Positions 48,421-61,167 of a stretch of DNA of 64,000 nt are shown here, in pieces. The notes beneath the pieces were generated by a model. The model saw nothing but the letters and a program-made list of their open reading frames with translations, ran no database searches and had not been told where the DNA came from. Where the stretch lies: contig NC_088680.1 of assembly GCF_950023065.1 (NCBI RefSeq), forward strand, positions 46,860,559 through 46,924,558, in the 5' to 3' direction. The position numbers and the translations under genes were made by a program. Source of the stretch: Planococcus citri (lineage: Eukaryota; Arthropoda; Insecta; Hemiptera; Pseudococcidae). Positions within the stretch are counted from its first letter, which is position 1, and each line of letters opens with the position of its first letter.

Positions 48421-50428
48421 CTACAAGGATTTTACTTTCAGTTGTTTCATTTTTGGTATTTTCTTCTTCATTTGTTTCTTCATTTCTTTTTCTTCCCATT
48501 TCCTTTGCTTATCGGGATCATCTTCCTAAAATATTCAAAAATTGGTATCGTTAAAACGAAACCTAGGCATCAAAAGTGCAAATCATTCGATATTTTACCT
48601 GTAAAATCCTCTCTTTCTCTTTACGTTTCTTTTCTTCTCTACGAGCAGCGGCTGCTTCGTTTCTAGCCAAATGGGTAGTTTTCAAAAACGCTTCTTCGAT
48701 ACGTGTACGATTTTTATCAGTTTTTTGTTTTCCCTTAAAAAGAATTAATCGTTAAATTAATAAAAAAAATTACGAAAATGTTTCGAAATAAATGACGAAT
48801 TACCTACCTCTTTACTTAATCTAAAACGCCTAATTTTTTCTAACCAATAAAAGACTAGAGTCATCAAGGGATACATATGTTCCGCAACTTCTTCAGCCGA
48901 TTTCCCGTTATCGGGAATAGAAAATCCAATGAGGAACATTCTCTTAAACTCCAACTGTTTTCCAGGATTATCTCTATATAAAAAAATATTTCAAAATCAA
49001 TTCACATTTCTCGACAAAACAGTAAAAAGATAGAAATGAGGAAAAAAACGTACTCGGGAGATTTAGGTCCAGAATACCTATCAGATATATGAACGTAATC
49101 GATGAGATCAGCGTATCTGTTAAATGCAGAAATCGTTTTGGCATCTAGGAAACTAATTGCGACTTCGTTTATTTCACTCATCACATTAAAACTTGAAGGT
49201 AACTCGTATTTTTCTCCAGGCCTACGCTCAGGGCAGAAAGTACTCTGAAATGTACAAAAAATAACAACAATTAGACACCAGCAAAGGTAACTCGTAGATT
49301 CTCTGTAATTTTTTAGCTCACCAAATCAACCATTTCTTTGACTAATTTACCAGCATTCTTTTTCGAAGCAACGCAGAAGACGTAGTTATCCATGTCCTCT
49401 TTCGCAAAACTAAACTTAATGTGAATTTGATCCTTCTTTTCACTGAAGTAATTGGATAACACTGATATCAAATCTTGTCTCTGAGAATAGCAAAAAATAT
49501 TACGACTTTATTCGTGATTGCGTACAGATACAGTTTGAATTTATTTTCTTGAAAACCTACTTTTTGAAATTTCAATTCTACCAGCATTCCTTCGCAACAA
49601 GTTCTTCCACTGCACCATAAGGTGAATAAATGTTCACTTTCTTTTGTAACAGCATTACTGCTAGTGGTCGTCGCTTTTCCATCATCGCCTAAAATATGAA
49701 AAATTTTATCACATCATGTAAAACATCGGAAATATGATTTCAGTTTACTAACCAACAAAGGCAAAGTTATCATTCAACAATGATTTATTGGTATTAAACC
49801 AAGCGGTAACCATTTCAGAATTTTTATGCTTTCCGATGATGAAATTGGTGAAATAAATAAGAATACCCATTAACAGAGCAACTTCGACATAATAATTGAA
49901 GTGAACATGACCAGGTAACTAAAAACAAGATTGAAAAAATTAATTACAACGATCTTTAAAAAATAACGAATACAGGTCACAGATGACCTTATACCTGAAC
50001 GATGGAAATTTCAGGGCCACGCTTCGATGTTTTCTTAGGTGCTTCGCTTGTTGTTTCGTAACCTTCGAATTCATCTTCATCGTCGAAATGATCGAAATCA
50101 TCTACGTCCTAACGAAATCAAAAGTTTAATATATTTATGCTAAGATTAAGGATCAGGAAACGTGCTTGAAGACAACGCTTACCTCGACAACCACATCTTC
50201 TGCAGTAAAAGGAGCGCTAGGTGGAGGAGGTTGCTCCGGTTCGGATTTTTCATCTTCAACTTTGATATCTACTTCAAAATCATCATCTTCATCAAATATA
50301 TCGAAATCGGCGAATTCATTCTTCTTTAAATCTTCTTCTTTCATAAAATCCTTATAGTTGTTGCTCGCATCGGCGAGATAGATCAACGCTGGAATAGCGA
50401 GTAAAGCTGCGACAAAATACAGCTTCAT
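48421..50428 (-). CDS. CCDC47: CCDC47 (PAT complex subunit, ER), complete
   Basis: ER membrane protein of the PAT complex, which works with the multipass translocon to insert membrane proteins and also affects calcium handling. Coding exons: 50428-50183, 50108-49995, 49918-49753, 49688-49561, 49480-49322, 49244-49054, 48973-48808, 48733-48599, 48525-48421, giving 469 residues (human 483). The signal peptide spans residues 1-21. It is followed by a strongly acidic luminal stretch (FDIFDEDDDFEVD, then DFDHFDDEDEFEGYE), one membrane span near 131-147 (VALLMGILIYFTNFII), a cytosolic globular domain, and a Lys/Arg-rich coiled-coil tail (ARREEKKRKEKE) ending KMKQLKVKSL, close to the vertebrate C-terminus. 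Confidence 0.95.
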
Positions 50429-53191
50429 TTTGTTGAATTATCTGTAAATTTCAAGTACAAATTCAATGAGTCACGGTGACTATCGAAGAAGCGATAAAGA
50501 TTAGGGAGCGACTATGAAATTTATGCCCTTCGAAGACCATTTCTGTACTTACGTTTGTTCACTTATTATCACGGTATTTGTTTTACAAAACGATACATTG
50601 TACGAATAAAAACAATAAAAATGTATAAAAGTACAAAACTTACACTAATTACGACTAAATTTAATGACTATTTAAGAACCGACACAAAATTTACTTTTTA
50701 TCAAATTGAATAACCGATTTTCAGATAAAAAAGTGTTACGTGTGTTGCATTTTTGTTGCCTTGAAATCGTTTCATTTTTTTGGACCACCAGGTGTACGTT
50801 TACCTCTACATTGTGTACTAATGCTATCCGCAACTGATAAGAAAGTCTACCGAAATCCAACAAAATTTATAAAATAAAAGTTTTGCAGTTTTGATTTGCG
50901 CCAACTTTGAACTTTTGCATCTGCTTTCGTCGTTTGTTTTCAAAAGCTTTGAAAAGCTCAGCTTCTATTTAGGATATGGATCTTGAAGTACAGTAAGTCT
51001 ACTGCTATTTTCCTTCTTCCTAACTAGTGTACAAGAAGACGTACCCAGTGCAGAAGAAATGAAATTTATTCTTGGACTTCTGTTTTGGAGCTTTCACTGT
51101 CATCATTTGAGTTCTGGAAAAAGTGCTGAGTAAGTATTTTACATCTTTACAAAATGAAAAGAAACTGAATTAGTAATAATTTTCCTTTTCCAGGTTTGAT
51201 TGAGTTTCGATTCGAAATGCTCTAGCAATATAATTTATGGAAAAACTCGCCGTCGTTCCTGCTTCGGTGACTTCAGTCTTGTCAAGAAAATCTCCCTTCA
51301 AGATTTTCAAGAAGATAGGTAATTGTCTCCGTAGTGCACTCATTTCATTATCAGTGCTCATTTTCGAATTGAAGAATTGTTCACATTTTTTGTGATATTT
51401 CGAGCAATATCTCAATGAATTTTGATATTTTTGTTCGAGAGGAAGTCTACGTAGGTATTCCTAGATTCATACGAGTTTTTGCTTTCAGTTGTGCAGATAC
51501 CATACAATTATGAACAATCGCTGCTAATCGCTTTATTGGAGAAACAGAGATCATTAATGGCAAATCTACGCTAACATGCAACAGATGAAAAGCTCATCGA
51601 TTGAAAACTATAACGTGGACTATTAATGGCAAAAATGGGGTAATTAATTTTTCAACATTTTATTGATTTATTTATTAGCTATTTACGTCATTTATTTGAT
51701 TTTTTGTCGTTGCGTGCTCGTTTGTAAATTTTCTATTCGATACTTTGGTCTTCGATAGAAATATTAAAATTCAATCGTTACAAGTAAATTTATATTGCTC
51801 TGGTCAGTATGATTTTTATCGTCGTTGTGCCATAAATTAGCGGTAAATTGACCCCTAGTTTATAAAGTAACGTTTTATTCAGTTGTTTATAATCCTTATT
51901 TTTTGAATGTAGCGATTGTCTTGAAATTAAGGTGTTTTATTCTGTAATTGAGTGAAATATGTAATTTATTTGTCAACAGTTAAACAGATACATATTATTT
52001 CGGAAGACCCATTGGCTAAAATAATGCATTCGAGAGATTTCTCAACTGAAACGGAAGAAAATGTAAGTCGAATCGTCATTCTATCACATATGATAGGAAT
52101 AGCACTTCGCATTCGGGTAATTTATTGTTTATTTTCTCGTTTTTAAAATTCATTCATTTCTTCTGGTGATTATAAACTAAATATACTTATTCAAATCCTG
52201 TCGATGGATTCGAATCTCTCCCTGCGGCGATTATAAATCAAAACACTATCCCAAAATAGTAGGTAGGTATTCTGTTTAATTATACGTTTCTGTATCGCCA
52301 ACTGCAAATTCGTAAATATCATTGATATCTTAATCACTATATAGTTGATCAGAATTATTATATTTCAGTAATCGATAACAAATCTTTTCAAAAACAATAA
52401 AATATATCTCAACAGCTCCAACAAATGGTTCAGACAGAAGAAAGGAGAAGTCTCCAAAACATGAATATATCACTCGAGGCGTAGTTGACAGTTCATATTT
52501 ATCTATATTTGCTTTCGTTAAATCTATAATTAACGTATTTTTTTGCCAATAAACCTGTCAAACGGTTTCTATTACAACAATCTAATTGAAATTATTTTTC
52601 GTTAACCAGTTTCTATCATTTTTTACATTCTACAATAACAAATAAATAGTCATTTGGTTGGTAAATTCAACCAGTATAGAAGTGTAGGTCTGTGTCTGTG
52701 TATTTAGGTACAGGTAACTATGTACGACGCCCCTTGTACTCTTCCATCAGTCTTGTTTCAACAACGTGCTACATGTTATACATCTATCTGACCACTGCTG
52801 GAGTATAGATAGTATTTTTTTTTTTAGCTCTTTAACAAACGGAAGATGATATAGGTGACGTCATTAAACAATTACCTCAGTTAAACTGATTTTTAAAAAA
52901 CACGCTCGCGCAGTATTTATTTCAAAGCATTGGTGGTAACCGGTTATTTGAAAGATGAGAAAATAATATATAAGTCGGTGCTATTTTTGAGTTTTTTTCG
53001 TCTATTAATTAAACGGTTTGTGTGTGTTTTTTTTTTTCAAATCGCTTTTGTTTATATCGACGATTTTTCCGTTATTCGATACAATAATCACGGTATTATT
53101 TTTTTTTTATTTAAAAATTTGTTAATTGATAAAATTACCGAAATGTTTCAAATTTGGCGTATTTAATTGTATGTGTTCGTTTTTTTTTCAG
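50429..53191. other. Non-coding region upstream of CCDC47 and the 53-kb exon
   Basis: Contains the CCDC47 promoter/5' UTR and probably 5' UTR exons of the plus-strand gene that starts at 53205. A possible mini-exon pair at 50976-51130 is discussed in the findings. No confident gene. Confidence 0.4.
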
Positions 53192-53204
53192 AAGTTTAGT
53201 GAAA

Positions 53205-53284
53205 ATGAACCAGGAAGAGTTTCAGCTCGAGTCTCCCAAGAAAACTGCTGTCACTAAGTTGCAGGAAAAATTACAGGGATTCAG
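53205..53284 (+). CDS. Candidate first coding exon of an unidentified gene (partial)
   Basis: An exon starts at 53192 after a polyT tract ending TTTTTTCAG. Its ATG at 53205 has a favourable context (GTGAAAATG). It encodes 26 residues plus two bases (MNQEEFQLESPKKTAVTKL..., hydrophilic and probably helical) before the donor TTCAG/GTAGGA at 53285. No following exon in frame was found before the PEBP array, so the gene would have a first intron of several kb, possibly running out of the window past genes on the other strand. I do not recognise the protein. Confidence 0.5.
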
Positions 53285-53286
53285 GT

Positions 53287-56200
53287 AGGATGATTAATAA
53301 AATCGGTTATTTCACGTATTAATTTTTTTATCATAATTAGTGTTGTTTTCAAATCTTGGTCTATCGCGTGTCGAAGGTCGTAATTTTTCTGAAAGGTGTT
53401 GAGAAAAAGGAAATAGGAATATTATTACGACTTCACAAGTGTAGGTGTTTCTATGGTGTTTTTCCATTTAAAATATTTAGGATCGTAATAACGAATACGT
53501 TTCGTGATGTACGAGTATTTTTCCAAGACTTCTGTGCCTTATGTTTTAGGCCTGACTTGATCTTGTTTCAATATTTGATATTTGAGAATTTGTTTTTCAA
53601 ATTGTGAAGTGAAATTCATAGATCTTTGTTCCATAAAAAACATTTTCTTGAGTACATTTTCCATTATCAAATAGCTTGTAAAATGTCCTTAATTGAAGTA
53701 TAGTTTTCATTTTGTTCTAAAAATTGCTTCCTTTTTATATATCAATTACAACAAGTTCAAAAATTAATATTTTTTGTTTTTTAGAAACGTGTAGGTACCT
53801 TGTTATCATCATTTTGATGTATATTTTTCGGTTTCACTTTCTAGTATGTACCTAAGTATTTAATCGATTTATTATACATTCTCATTTCGTTAATTTGCGC
53901 TTTGAATTTCCTTAATTAGGGAGAAAGAAGGGGAGGGAGTAAAAGTGACATTTCCTAGTACTTGGTAGGCGCCTATTTCGTGATTTATCTAGGTAATATT
54001 TCTTCGTATCCAATTTATGCATAATATTTCTTTGTACGTTTATTTCGACTCAAATTGAAGCAATAAATGTGACTATTTTCACCCTGATTAGCGGTAGGTT
54101 ATTTTTCTTATGAAATTAAAAACTGACCCAATTACGTGAAAATGTTCCTACACGTAGGAAGACCCCAGACATACGGATATATGAAAGTAAGACCTTTCGT
54201 GTGATGTACCGAAGGCCAATGTCGCCATTTTAGTCTACACCTTAAAGCGCCGAAAACAATTGACGAAGGTGTGCAAAAATTATACAATTATACGTTGGTG
54301 CAAAATAGGTCGAGACGTTCATTGTGTTTTAATATTTTAATTTTATAACTCGCCGCGGACGAAATTGGTAAAAAGCGCGCACCTCCTTCGGTATAATTAT
54401 ACTGTCAAATCGAAACTTATATGCCTTTTTTTTCTTCTTTAAAGGACGTATTGCGAAATATGAAAACCACTAAAACATATTACCCTGTGGAACATTCAGC
54501 ACAAAGAATTAACACGAATCATTGTAATAACACAGGCACGAAAGTCGATAGATAATAAGAGTGTTGTACTCGTATACCATTGGTAAATTGTATTCTTCGA
54601 GCTGAAATGACTACATTAGTTAAGAATAAGATCGAAGCCAGAGGTCATCCGTATTGTTCTGTTTATTAGTGTAGTACTCCAAGAGTACCTATAAGAAGAC
54701 TATTCAGACTACTCGGTCATTTTAGGTTCATCGTACAAGAGATATTTTTTTTCTCTTTGGTGACACTCAAAGTATGTACCTAACGAGTCACATGAGCAAA
54801 TTGATTCTAGTGGGTACCCATCTTCTATTTTCTGGAAAAATTTTCTCTATGGTTTCAAGAAGGGAGTTAAGTTCGTTGTGGGGTATTTATATTGAAGAAA
54901 GTTAACGATATTTTTGTCTTCTATCTTGATCGGATTGTCTCCAATGGGGCATTTACATATATTCCGAGAAATATGAAAGATTTCAATCTGTGTAAAGTGA
55001 TCTGCTACATATCGCTTATTGTTTCTATTTTAACCGAACTGTTTCGAGTGAATTTCTCTTTAGGAAAGTACCTATACTAGTGGGCGTGTGTCTGGTTGAT
55101 TTTTTTTTTACATTGTCGATGTTTCCTTTTAAACATTCGTCATACCAGCAATTGTTTTCTAATTAAACGTAGGCGATCTGTGTTAATCATCGCCATATAC
55201 GTGCACTAGTTGGTGGTTTTTTTGGGCTATACTTTTAAGGTGCATTGGTAGTATAAGGATAAGTTATGTATATATGTGTGACGACCGACGTACCTACCTA
55301 TATAAAAATTTTCAAAACTTATATCGCCGCAGATAATTTATTCTTTGTTGGCGAAACATACTCTCGTATGTCTGTAGATGTGCTTCGGAAATCTACATAA
55401 TATTATGCATTTTTCATGGAATTCGTACACGCGATATCTACTCGTATGTTTAAAGGGGGTAAATGAGAGACGATATTTAAACCTGTAATTTTTAATAATA
55501 TAGAATTCGTGCGGTTGCTTCGATTGTAATTGGGAATCGTTGCTTTGGGTGTCACGCATTTGCCCTCTTGTTCGACGTGTGTTTGACTTTGACTCTTCGG
55601 AATTGATTTAAATGGTCAAGCTTTTGTGAATTGATTCGAATTTTGTAGTGAGGTTAAACTTTTTTACGTTGACAGCTCTTTCTTGGGTTAGAGTTTTTCT
55701 TCTGAAGAAAAAATCCGATAATTATTGGTATTAAAGTGATGGGCGGGTTGATTGAAGTAGACATTAGTTGGGAAAATTTCGTGTTTGGAATGATTTGATT
55801 CGTGGGATTGTTTTTTTCCTGATAATCTGGAATTTTTAAATTTTACGTTGATTGTGTTCGGGGTGTAATTTTATTTAAATTTTATGACGAACAGTACCCT
55901 CTTCCTTCTCTCATTGTAAAGATTGACTTTCTTGCTGTTTTTTGGAAATAGGTACCTATATATTTGTTGGTCTGTCTCATTTGAAATTGTTAACCTGAGC
56001 CAAGATGTAAATCACTATAACGAGAAAAGATGAATAGTTTTCTTACTTTGACAGTTTCCTATCTTTCGGAAGAAAAGTCTGCAAAGCCCCATTTTGAGAC
56101 ATCTCCAACGCACTTACTCGGTTATGAAAATTTCTGAATGTAATGTCGTTGTTATTAGGTAATTTTATATTCGAGCTTTGGTTTGCCCAAAAAACTTTGT

Positions 56201-57179
56201 CTGTAAATGTGAAGAAATTGCGATTCGAATTTTAAATTTTTTCTACGTTTAGATGTTAGATATTTTCTTAAATTATTGCTTGAAACGTTGTGTAAAAAAA
56301 TAAATTCTTATTCAACTAATTTTTCAAGCTAATATTTTGAAGGTATTTTAGCAAAATTCGTACAATATCAAACAGTTTCTGTGCAATTTCCTGAAATTTC
56401 CCCCGCTTAATCGATAAATTTCGAAGATTTTGAATGTTTTAAAAGAAATTTCAGCAGATCTTACATTTTATGGTAGATTTTTTACTGATATTAATTACAT
56501 ATGCGCTATTTTTCAAGATTTTATGACACGTCAGCAAATATTTCAGTCATTTCAATTGCTTCTAAAAATATGTGGTTTAATTTTATTAGCTTATTTTATG
56601 GAATTTTTCACAATTTATTTTTCTGGTATTTTACATAAAATTTTTAAATGATTGATTCTGATTAAAATGTGTTTCAAACAGAGATTTGGTTTTTCACATC
56701 TTTGAATTTGGACAGCAACAATCAAAGGAAAGACCTGTTTTAATGCTGCTTTTTGTTTGTGGCTTGATCTTTGGGTCCTGTTTTTTATTAAAAAGTCTTC
56801 TCCTATCCTCTCCTCAAACAATAAATTGAATCGATTACATTTTGAAAAACAAAAAATGTTGCATGTAAAATTTTTTGGCTCCTCTCCTGAGAAATTATTA
56901 AAGTGCTTGCTAATATTAACGTCCTGCCAATAATAAATTGAAATAGTGAAGTAGGTATTCTTGACACCTCCCCCTCAAAAAAATCTTAGAATATCTGAAA
57001 ACATTAGAAAAGCAAAAAATTGACTCAAGTATGCAATTTTGACCGTCCCTCCCCCGCTTTCTCTTGACAAAATCTTGAAGTGTGTTTTTTTTACCGTTTT
57101 GGAAATTTCTGAAAAAATGAGAATTTCTGAGACAATGAAATTATGCTTTTTTTGGTCAAGGAAAAACATTAATCGATCA
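53287..57179. other. Gene-free region, probably a long intron
   Basis: AT-rich, with no recognisable domain in any short ORF and no terminal repeats seen. If the 53.2-kb exon is real, this is its first intron. Confidence 0.4.
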
Positions 57180-57185
57180 TTTATT
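57180..57185 (-). promoter_or_regulatory. Candidate polyadenylation signal of PEBP-like gene A
   Basis: AATAAA on the minus strand, 139 bp after the gene A stop codon. Confidence 0.4.
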
Positions 57186-57323
57186 TTCTGCAATTTGAAT
57201 TTTCTTACGTATTTTTATCAAAATCCAATCTTTCAACTCGACTTGAGCTAATTTCCCGATATCATAAAGTCTGTTTAAATTATACTCTCGAAGGGATGAG
57301 TAATCTGAAACGAATTCTGCCAA

Positions 57324-58363
57324 TTACAAGTACGAATAGAAAAATGTTCCAGCGACAGGACCAATCATTTTATGGTGATAAACGAAACTTTTAATCTGAG
57401 TTTGTTTTCTGAGCGTTCTGTTTGGGTGAAAAAAATTCAAAATTTTATTAAAGAAGTAAAATTATAGAAACTTCAACTTGAAAAATAGGTACCTACTTTT
57501 TATCGTATGGTTGCTTATGAAACATTGTCAAGTTGAGAGGACCGCGTTGTTCAAAAACGTACACCGTATACAAATGATACACTATGAAAAAAGGAAATTT
57601 AAAATATTGAATAAAATAATCTAGATCTAGGTAATAAGGTTTGCTAAAAATTCGTGTAACTTACTTTTATCCATTTGTCCAGCTACTCGTTGATAAGGCA
57701 GCAAATTCTCCCCCTTTGTCAAATTACATTCTTTAATATCATACACCAGCCAATGTTGGAATTGTTTATAAATCCAAAATGTTCGATTACTTTCCAAATC
57801 TGCGAAATCATATTATCCTCAATCGTGATGTAATTATTATTGCCTATCTATAAGGTGCAAATTGTTTACTGACTTGTGAAAAACATAGTGTACAGTTTAT
57901 CTTTGCTGCAATTCCACGATAAATCAAATGGCTCTCTGAACATCCGATGTGGTAAAGCATCCTCTGTGTATACTGTAACCTCGCCATCGTATATTGTAAG
58001 CTACATATGAGAGACATTGCCTCAAATTATTCGAGCACAGGTAAATTCAGTTCGAAGAGTATATTATTTGTGATTTTCACTTACATTCGCTTCAGACTGA
58101 GGACATTCCGGAAACGTGTAAATATCGAGTCGTACATCTTCAAATTTTTCATTTATTGGTCTCGCTCTATCGTATAACATATCGTAAGTTTCATCTTGCA
58201 TCGCTGGTCGGTAATAGTGAGGTTGCTTTGCACCCTAATTAAATAATCATTGTTAAAGTATATGCCCTTTTTAGTGACCTTTATTATAGTTAAGTATTAT
58301 TTTTGGATTACTCACCCAGCATATTAATAAGACGTTTACACAAACGATGATTTTTTTCAGCAT
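57324..58363 (-). CDS. Secreted PEBP-like protein A, complete
   Basis: Phosphatidylethanolamine-binding-protein fold. Exons: 58363-58316, 58234-58085, 58000-57874, 57799-57665, 57581-57497, 57408-57324, giving 209 residues with phases 0,0,1,1,2. Exon 1 (16 codons) encodes just a signal peptide (MLKKIIVCVNVLLICW). PEBP marks: PFDLSWNCSKDKLYTMFF (the strand before the ligand loop), QHWLVYDIKECNLTKGENLLPY (matching HWLVVNIPG..V..G..L..Y), YHLYTVYVFEQ, and the end KMIGPVAGTFFYSYL. The canonical DPDAP ligand motif is replaced by SNLES, and the conserved IPG is IKE, so classical phospholipid/phosphate binding is doubtful. A shorter reading that stops in exon 5 (TAG at 57493) is possible if that intron is retained. 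It is tandem with genes B and C. Role unknown; an extracellular one is inferred. Confidence 0.85.
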
Positions 58364-60014
58364 TTTTTCACAATATGCTAAACATGTTTTTTGAAATATT
58401 TTTTCATTAAATAAGAGCGTGCATTTCTTAGCGATTTCTTCGCCGATATTTTAACCAACGTATACGATTTAATTAATGAGATGATAAAACGTTTAATCAA
58501 CTTGAGATAGGTTTTGAAAGTTTGGTGTTTTTTATGAATGGCCGACAAATTGTTATGTACTAATAGGCGCACCTTTTCGAAAGTTCAAGTTGGAAAATTT
58601 TATCAAGAAGGTGAATAGACTTTTTTTTTGAGTTGTATTGAAATTAAAAGTATCAAGACTTTGGATTTGGAAAATGATAACAATGAATTTGAATTTGAAA
58701 ATAAATTAAACGAGAGGATCAAAAGTAATGAAATTCTTTAAATTTTTGTGTAAATAATTGCAATTGTTATTTTGGAGGATTTTCAAAACCTCAGTTATTT
58801 CTTTGATAGGTACCTACATCTGTGTGGAATTTTATCCAAAATGTAAATTAGATAAATATTATCAATTCAATTAAGGTACATACGAAATGTGATTACTTAC
58901 CTTATGTAATCTTCAATAAATTATATTTTTTACCATAGGAAAGATTTTTGATTTCATCTCGAAGATGGGTAGGTAGAGGAACCTACTCATTAAGCCGTGA
59001 TGAGATCATTTTAGGCGAGTGGAAATGAGAAAAAAATGACTTTAGGTGGTATATTTATTTCAAAATTGAAAATGTTTATTTCGAATGATGGATGAGGAGG
59101 AGGGGGCGATAAAAACTATGAAACGCTGCGATCAAAGTCCTGCAGGTATTTTTAAACAGTTCAACAAAAATTCTGCCAAACTCCTGCATTTTGACAAGGA
59201 GATTTTGTTGGACATCCTGAGAAAACTATTTGGGTGGGAATGAATTTTAACTCATATACCTACTTTTTAAAATAGAAATAGTATAAACTACTACCTGCCT
59301 AAATTATAATTTTTCCAATTGTTTCTCATATTTAGGTAGGTACGAGTATTTAAATTCTTTCAAATGAAAATCTGATTTTACTTTTGAAAGATAAAGTAAG
59401 GTAAATATTTCTGCATTAGATACCTTTGCCAATTCAATGCAGAAAATTTCAACCAAAAAAAAAACAATTTTCTAGCTCATCTTCAAATTTTGAAACTTCG
59501 ATGCTTAATCAAGAAATTACCAAAATGAAATATGAATTGTGGAATTTTTTGTTCAAAAGGGGGGAGCAGGGGGAGTTAGCGAGAACTATCGAAAACAATG
59601 TTGGAATAACTTGGCACCAAGCTTGGGCTTCAAAGTGTACCCCAAACGTCGTTTCAGTTTTAATATTATTATGATTATTATTTTTCTAAATGGAAAAAAT
59701 ACATATTCTCAAACATCTACTTCTCCAATAAGCTAGATTTTGAAATGCGTTTCTTCATATATTATAAGTGAAACTCAAAATCAATTTCTAAAAAATGATT
59801 CAAACCCTATATTTTTTTCATTATGTTGGTAAACCTTATAACTAATTTTTATAAAAGTCTTTCTGGAATCGTAACAATAATTGACCAAAATTCATCGTTT
59901 TAAATTGTCAGTTATTTCAAACTTCAAAGTCTCGGTGGGTTTCCCAATTTCTTGAAAATTCTGATTTTTTTCACTCACTATTCTGCTTTTGGAGCTGAAA
60001 TAAAAACAAGGCAT
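58364..60014. other. Intergenic spacer between PEBP-like genes A and B
   Basis: About 1.65 kb with no recognisable extra copy of the family. It contains the promoter of gene A and scattered TAGGTACCTAC motifs. Confidence 0.5.
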
Positions 60015-60020
60015 TTTATT
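60015..60020 (-). promoter_or_regulatory. Polyadenylation signal of PEBP-like gene B
   Basis: AATAAA on the minus strand, 33 bp after the gene B stop codon. Confidence 0.45.
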
Positions 60021-60052
60021 GCGTGTTCCTGAAGTGTACGTATTCGGTATGT

Positions 60053-61167
60053 CTAATTTGTAAATATGAAATAAAAATGAGTACTTGTTGCTCCATTATC
60101 GTCGTCTACGAAAAATGTACGTGAGGCGACTAGGTTATCAAGATCAGTCATTTTATACTTGGCGATAAATTTGTCGACGGTGGTGAAAATTCGATTCGGT
60201 CTACAAACAAGTGGTGTTAGAATTTTCGTAACTGGATACTTCACTATTGAAGTTGTATATAAATTACCTACTTGTTACGTTTTTCTTCAAAATCGATGTA
60301 ACCAGGTTGTTGAAATACAACTAATCTGTAATTAGGGCGCCCTGTGTGATTTGAAAACAAAAAATTCAATCGCTTAAAATTTAAAATTATTGATTTGTGG
60401 TGCACAATAATATTGTGTGAAATGAAAAACATGCACTTACAAAGTCCATGTTGTCCGATCGGTGGAAGATATGGGATTATTTCTTCTCCTTTGTCCATTT
60501 GACAACCGGGAATATTACCGACTACCCAATGATGGTATTGGTAGTAACCCCATACATCAAAATCAACCTTAATGTCTGAAAATGGTTACACTTATTTCAT
60601 ATTAAAAGAATTTGAAAAACGTGCTGGTTAACGAGAGAGTAATAAATTGAAGCTTACGAGATAAGAAAAATAAATAAGATTTGTTCGAGTCACTTTCCCA
60701 GGTGAAACGCGGTTGTTTTTGAAATTCACTGGCAGGGATTAAAGGCTCTTCGGATATGGTCTTATTCCAAAATATATCTGAGATCTGAACGAGGTAAAAA
60801 AAATTGGCCACTTGAAATTGAATTGTTGAGATTTTCATGTACAACAGATACCTATTATGGTACCCCAAAATTCAATGGTGAAACTTACGTTAACCTCGCC
60901 CCAAGGAGGGGGTGTCATCGCTTCGTAAATAGGTACGTAATTTTGAACATCTGAAGGGACGGATAGACTAGCATTATATATTCTTACAATATCCTGGTTT
61001 TTGAATTGATACGTTGTTCTGATCCTTTTAGTTATGCTGATGTCTGGCTGTAAACAGCATAAAATGTTCATATATTTTCATTTTTGATTAGTGGGTAGGT
61101 ATTTAAGAAGGATACTTACAAAAAATACGAGTATAGCGCATAATTCGAGTAAAATAATCATAGACAT
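60053..61167 (-). CDS. Secreted PEBP-like protein B, complete
   Basis: Exons: 61167-61120, 61047-60889, 60784-60658, 60575-60441, 60341-60272, 60200-60053, giving 228 residues with phases 0,0,1,1,2, the same as gene A. Exons 1, 3 and 4 have the same lengths as in gene A (48, 127, 135 nt). Exon 1 is a signal peptide (MSMIILLELCAILVFF). PEBP marks: PRFTWESDSNKSYLFFLS, HHWVVGNIPGCQMDKGEEIIPYLPP, and PNYRLVVFQQPG. The C-terminal helix region DKFIAKYKMTDLDNLVASRTFF corresponds to the usual KYxL..PVAG.FF part. The ligand motif DPDAP is absent (HIKVD at that place), while NIPG and the following G are kept. The C-terminus is 20-odd residues longer than in gene A (VDDDNGATSTHFYF...). Function unknown. 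Confidence 0.87.

Noticed and set aside
50166..50357. Ser-rich plus-strand ORF
   Set aside because: Antisense shadow of the acidic N-terminus of CCDC47.
52190..52240. GGATTCGAATC-like motif resembling a tRNA T-arm
   Set aside because: No acceptor stem, D-arm or anticodon arm could be paired around it.
57493..57495. TAG as the end of PEBP-like gene A
   Set aside because: It overlaps a GTAGGT donor; splicing there to 57408 adds the canonical PEBP C-terminus in phase, exactly as in genes B and C.
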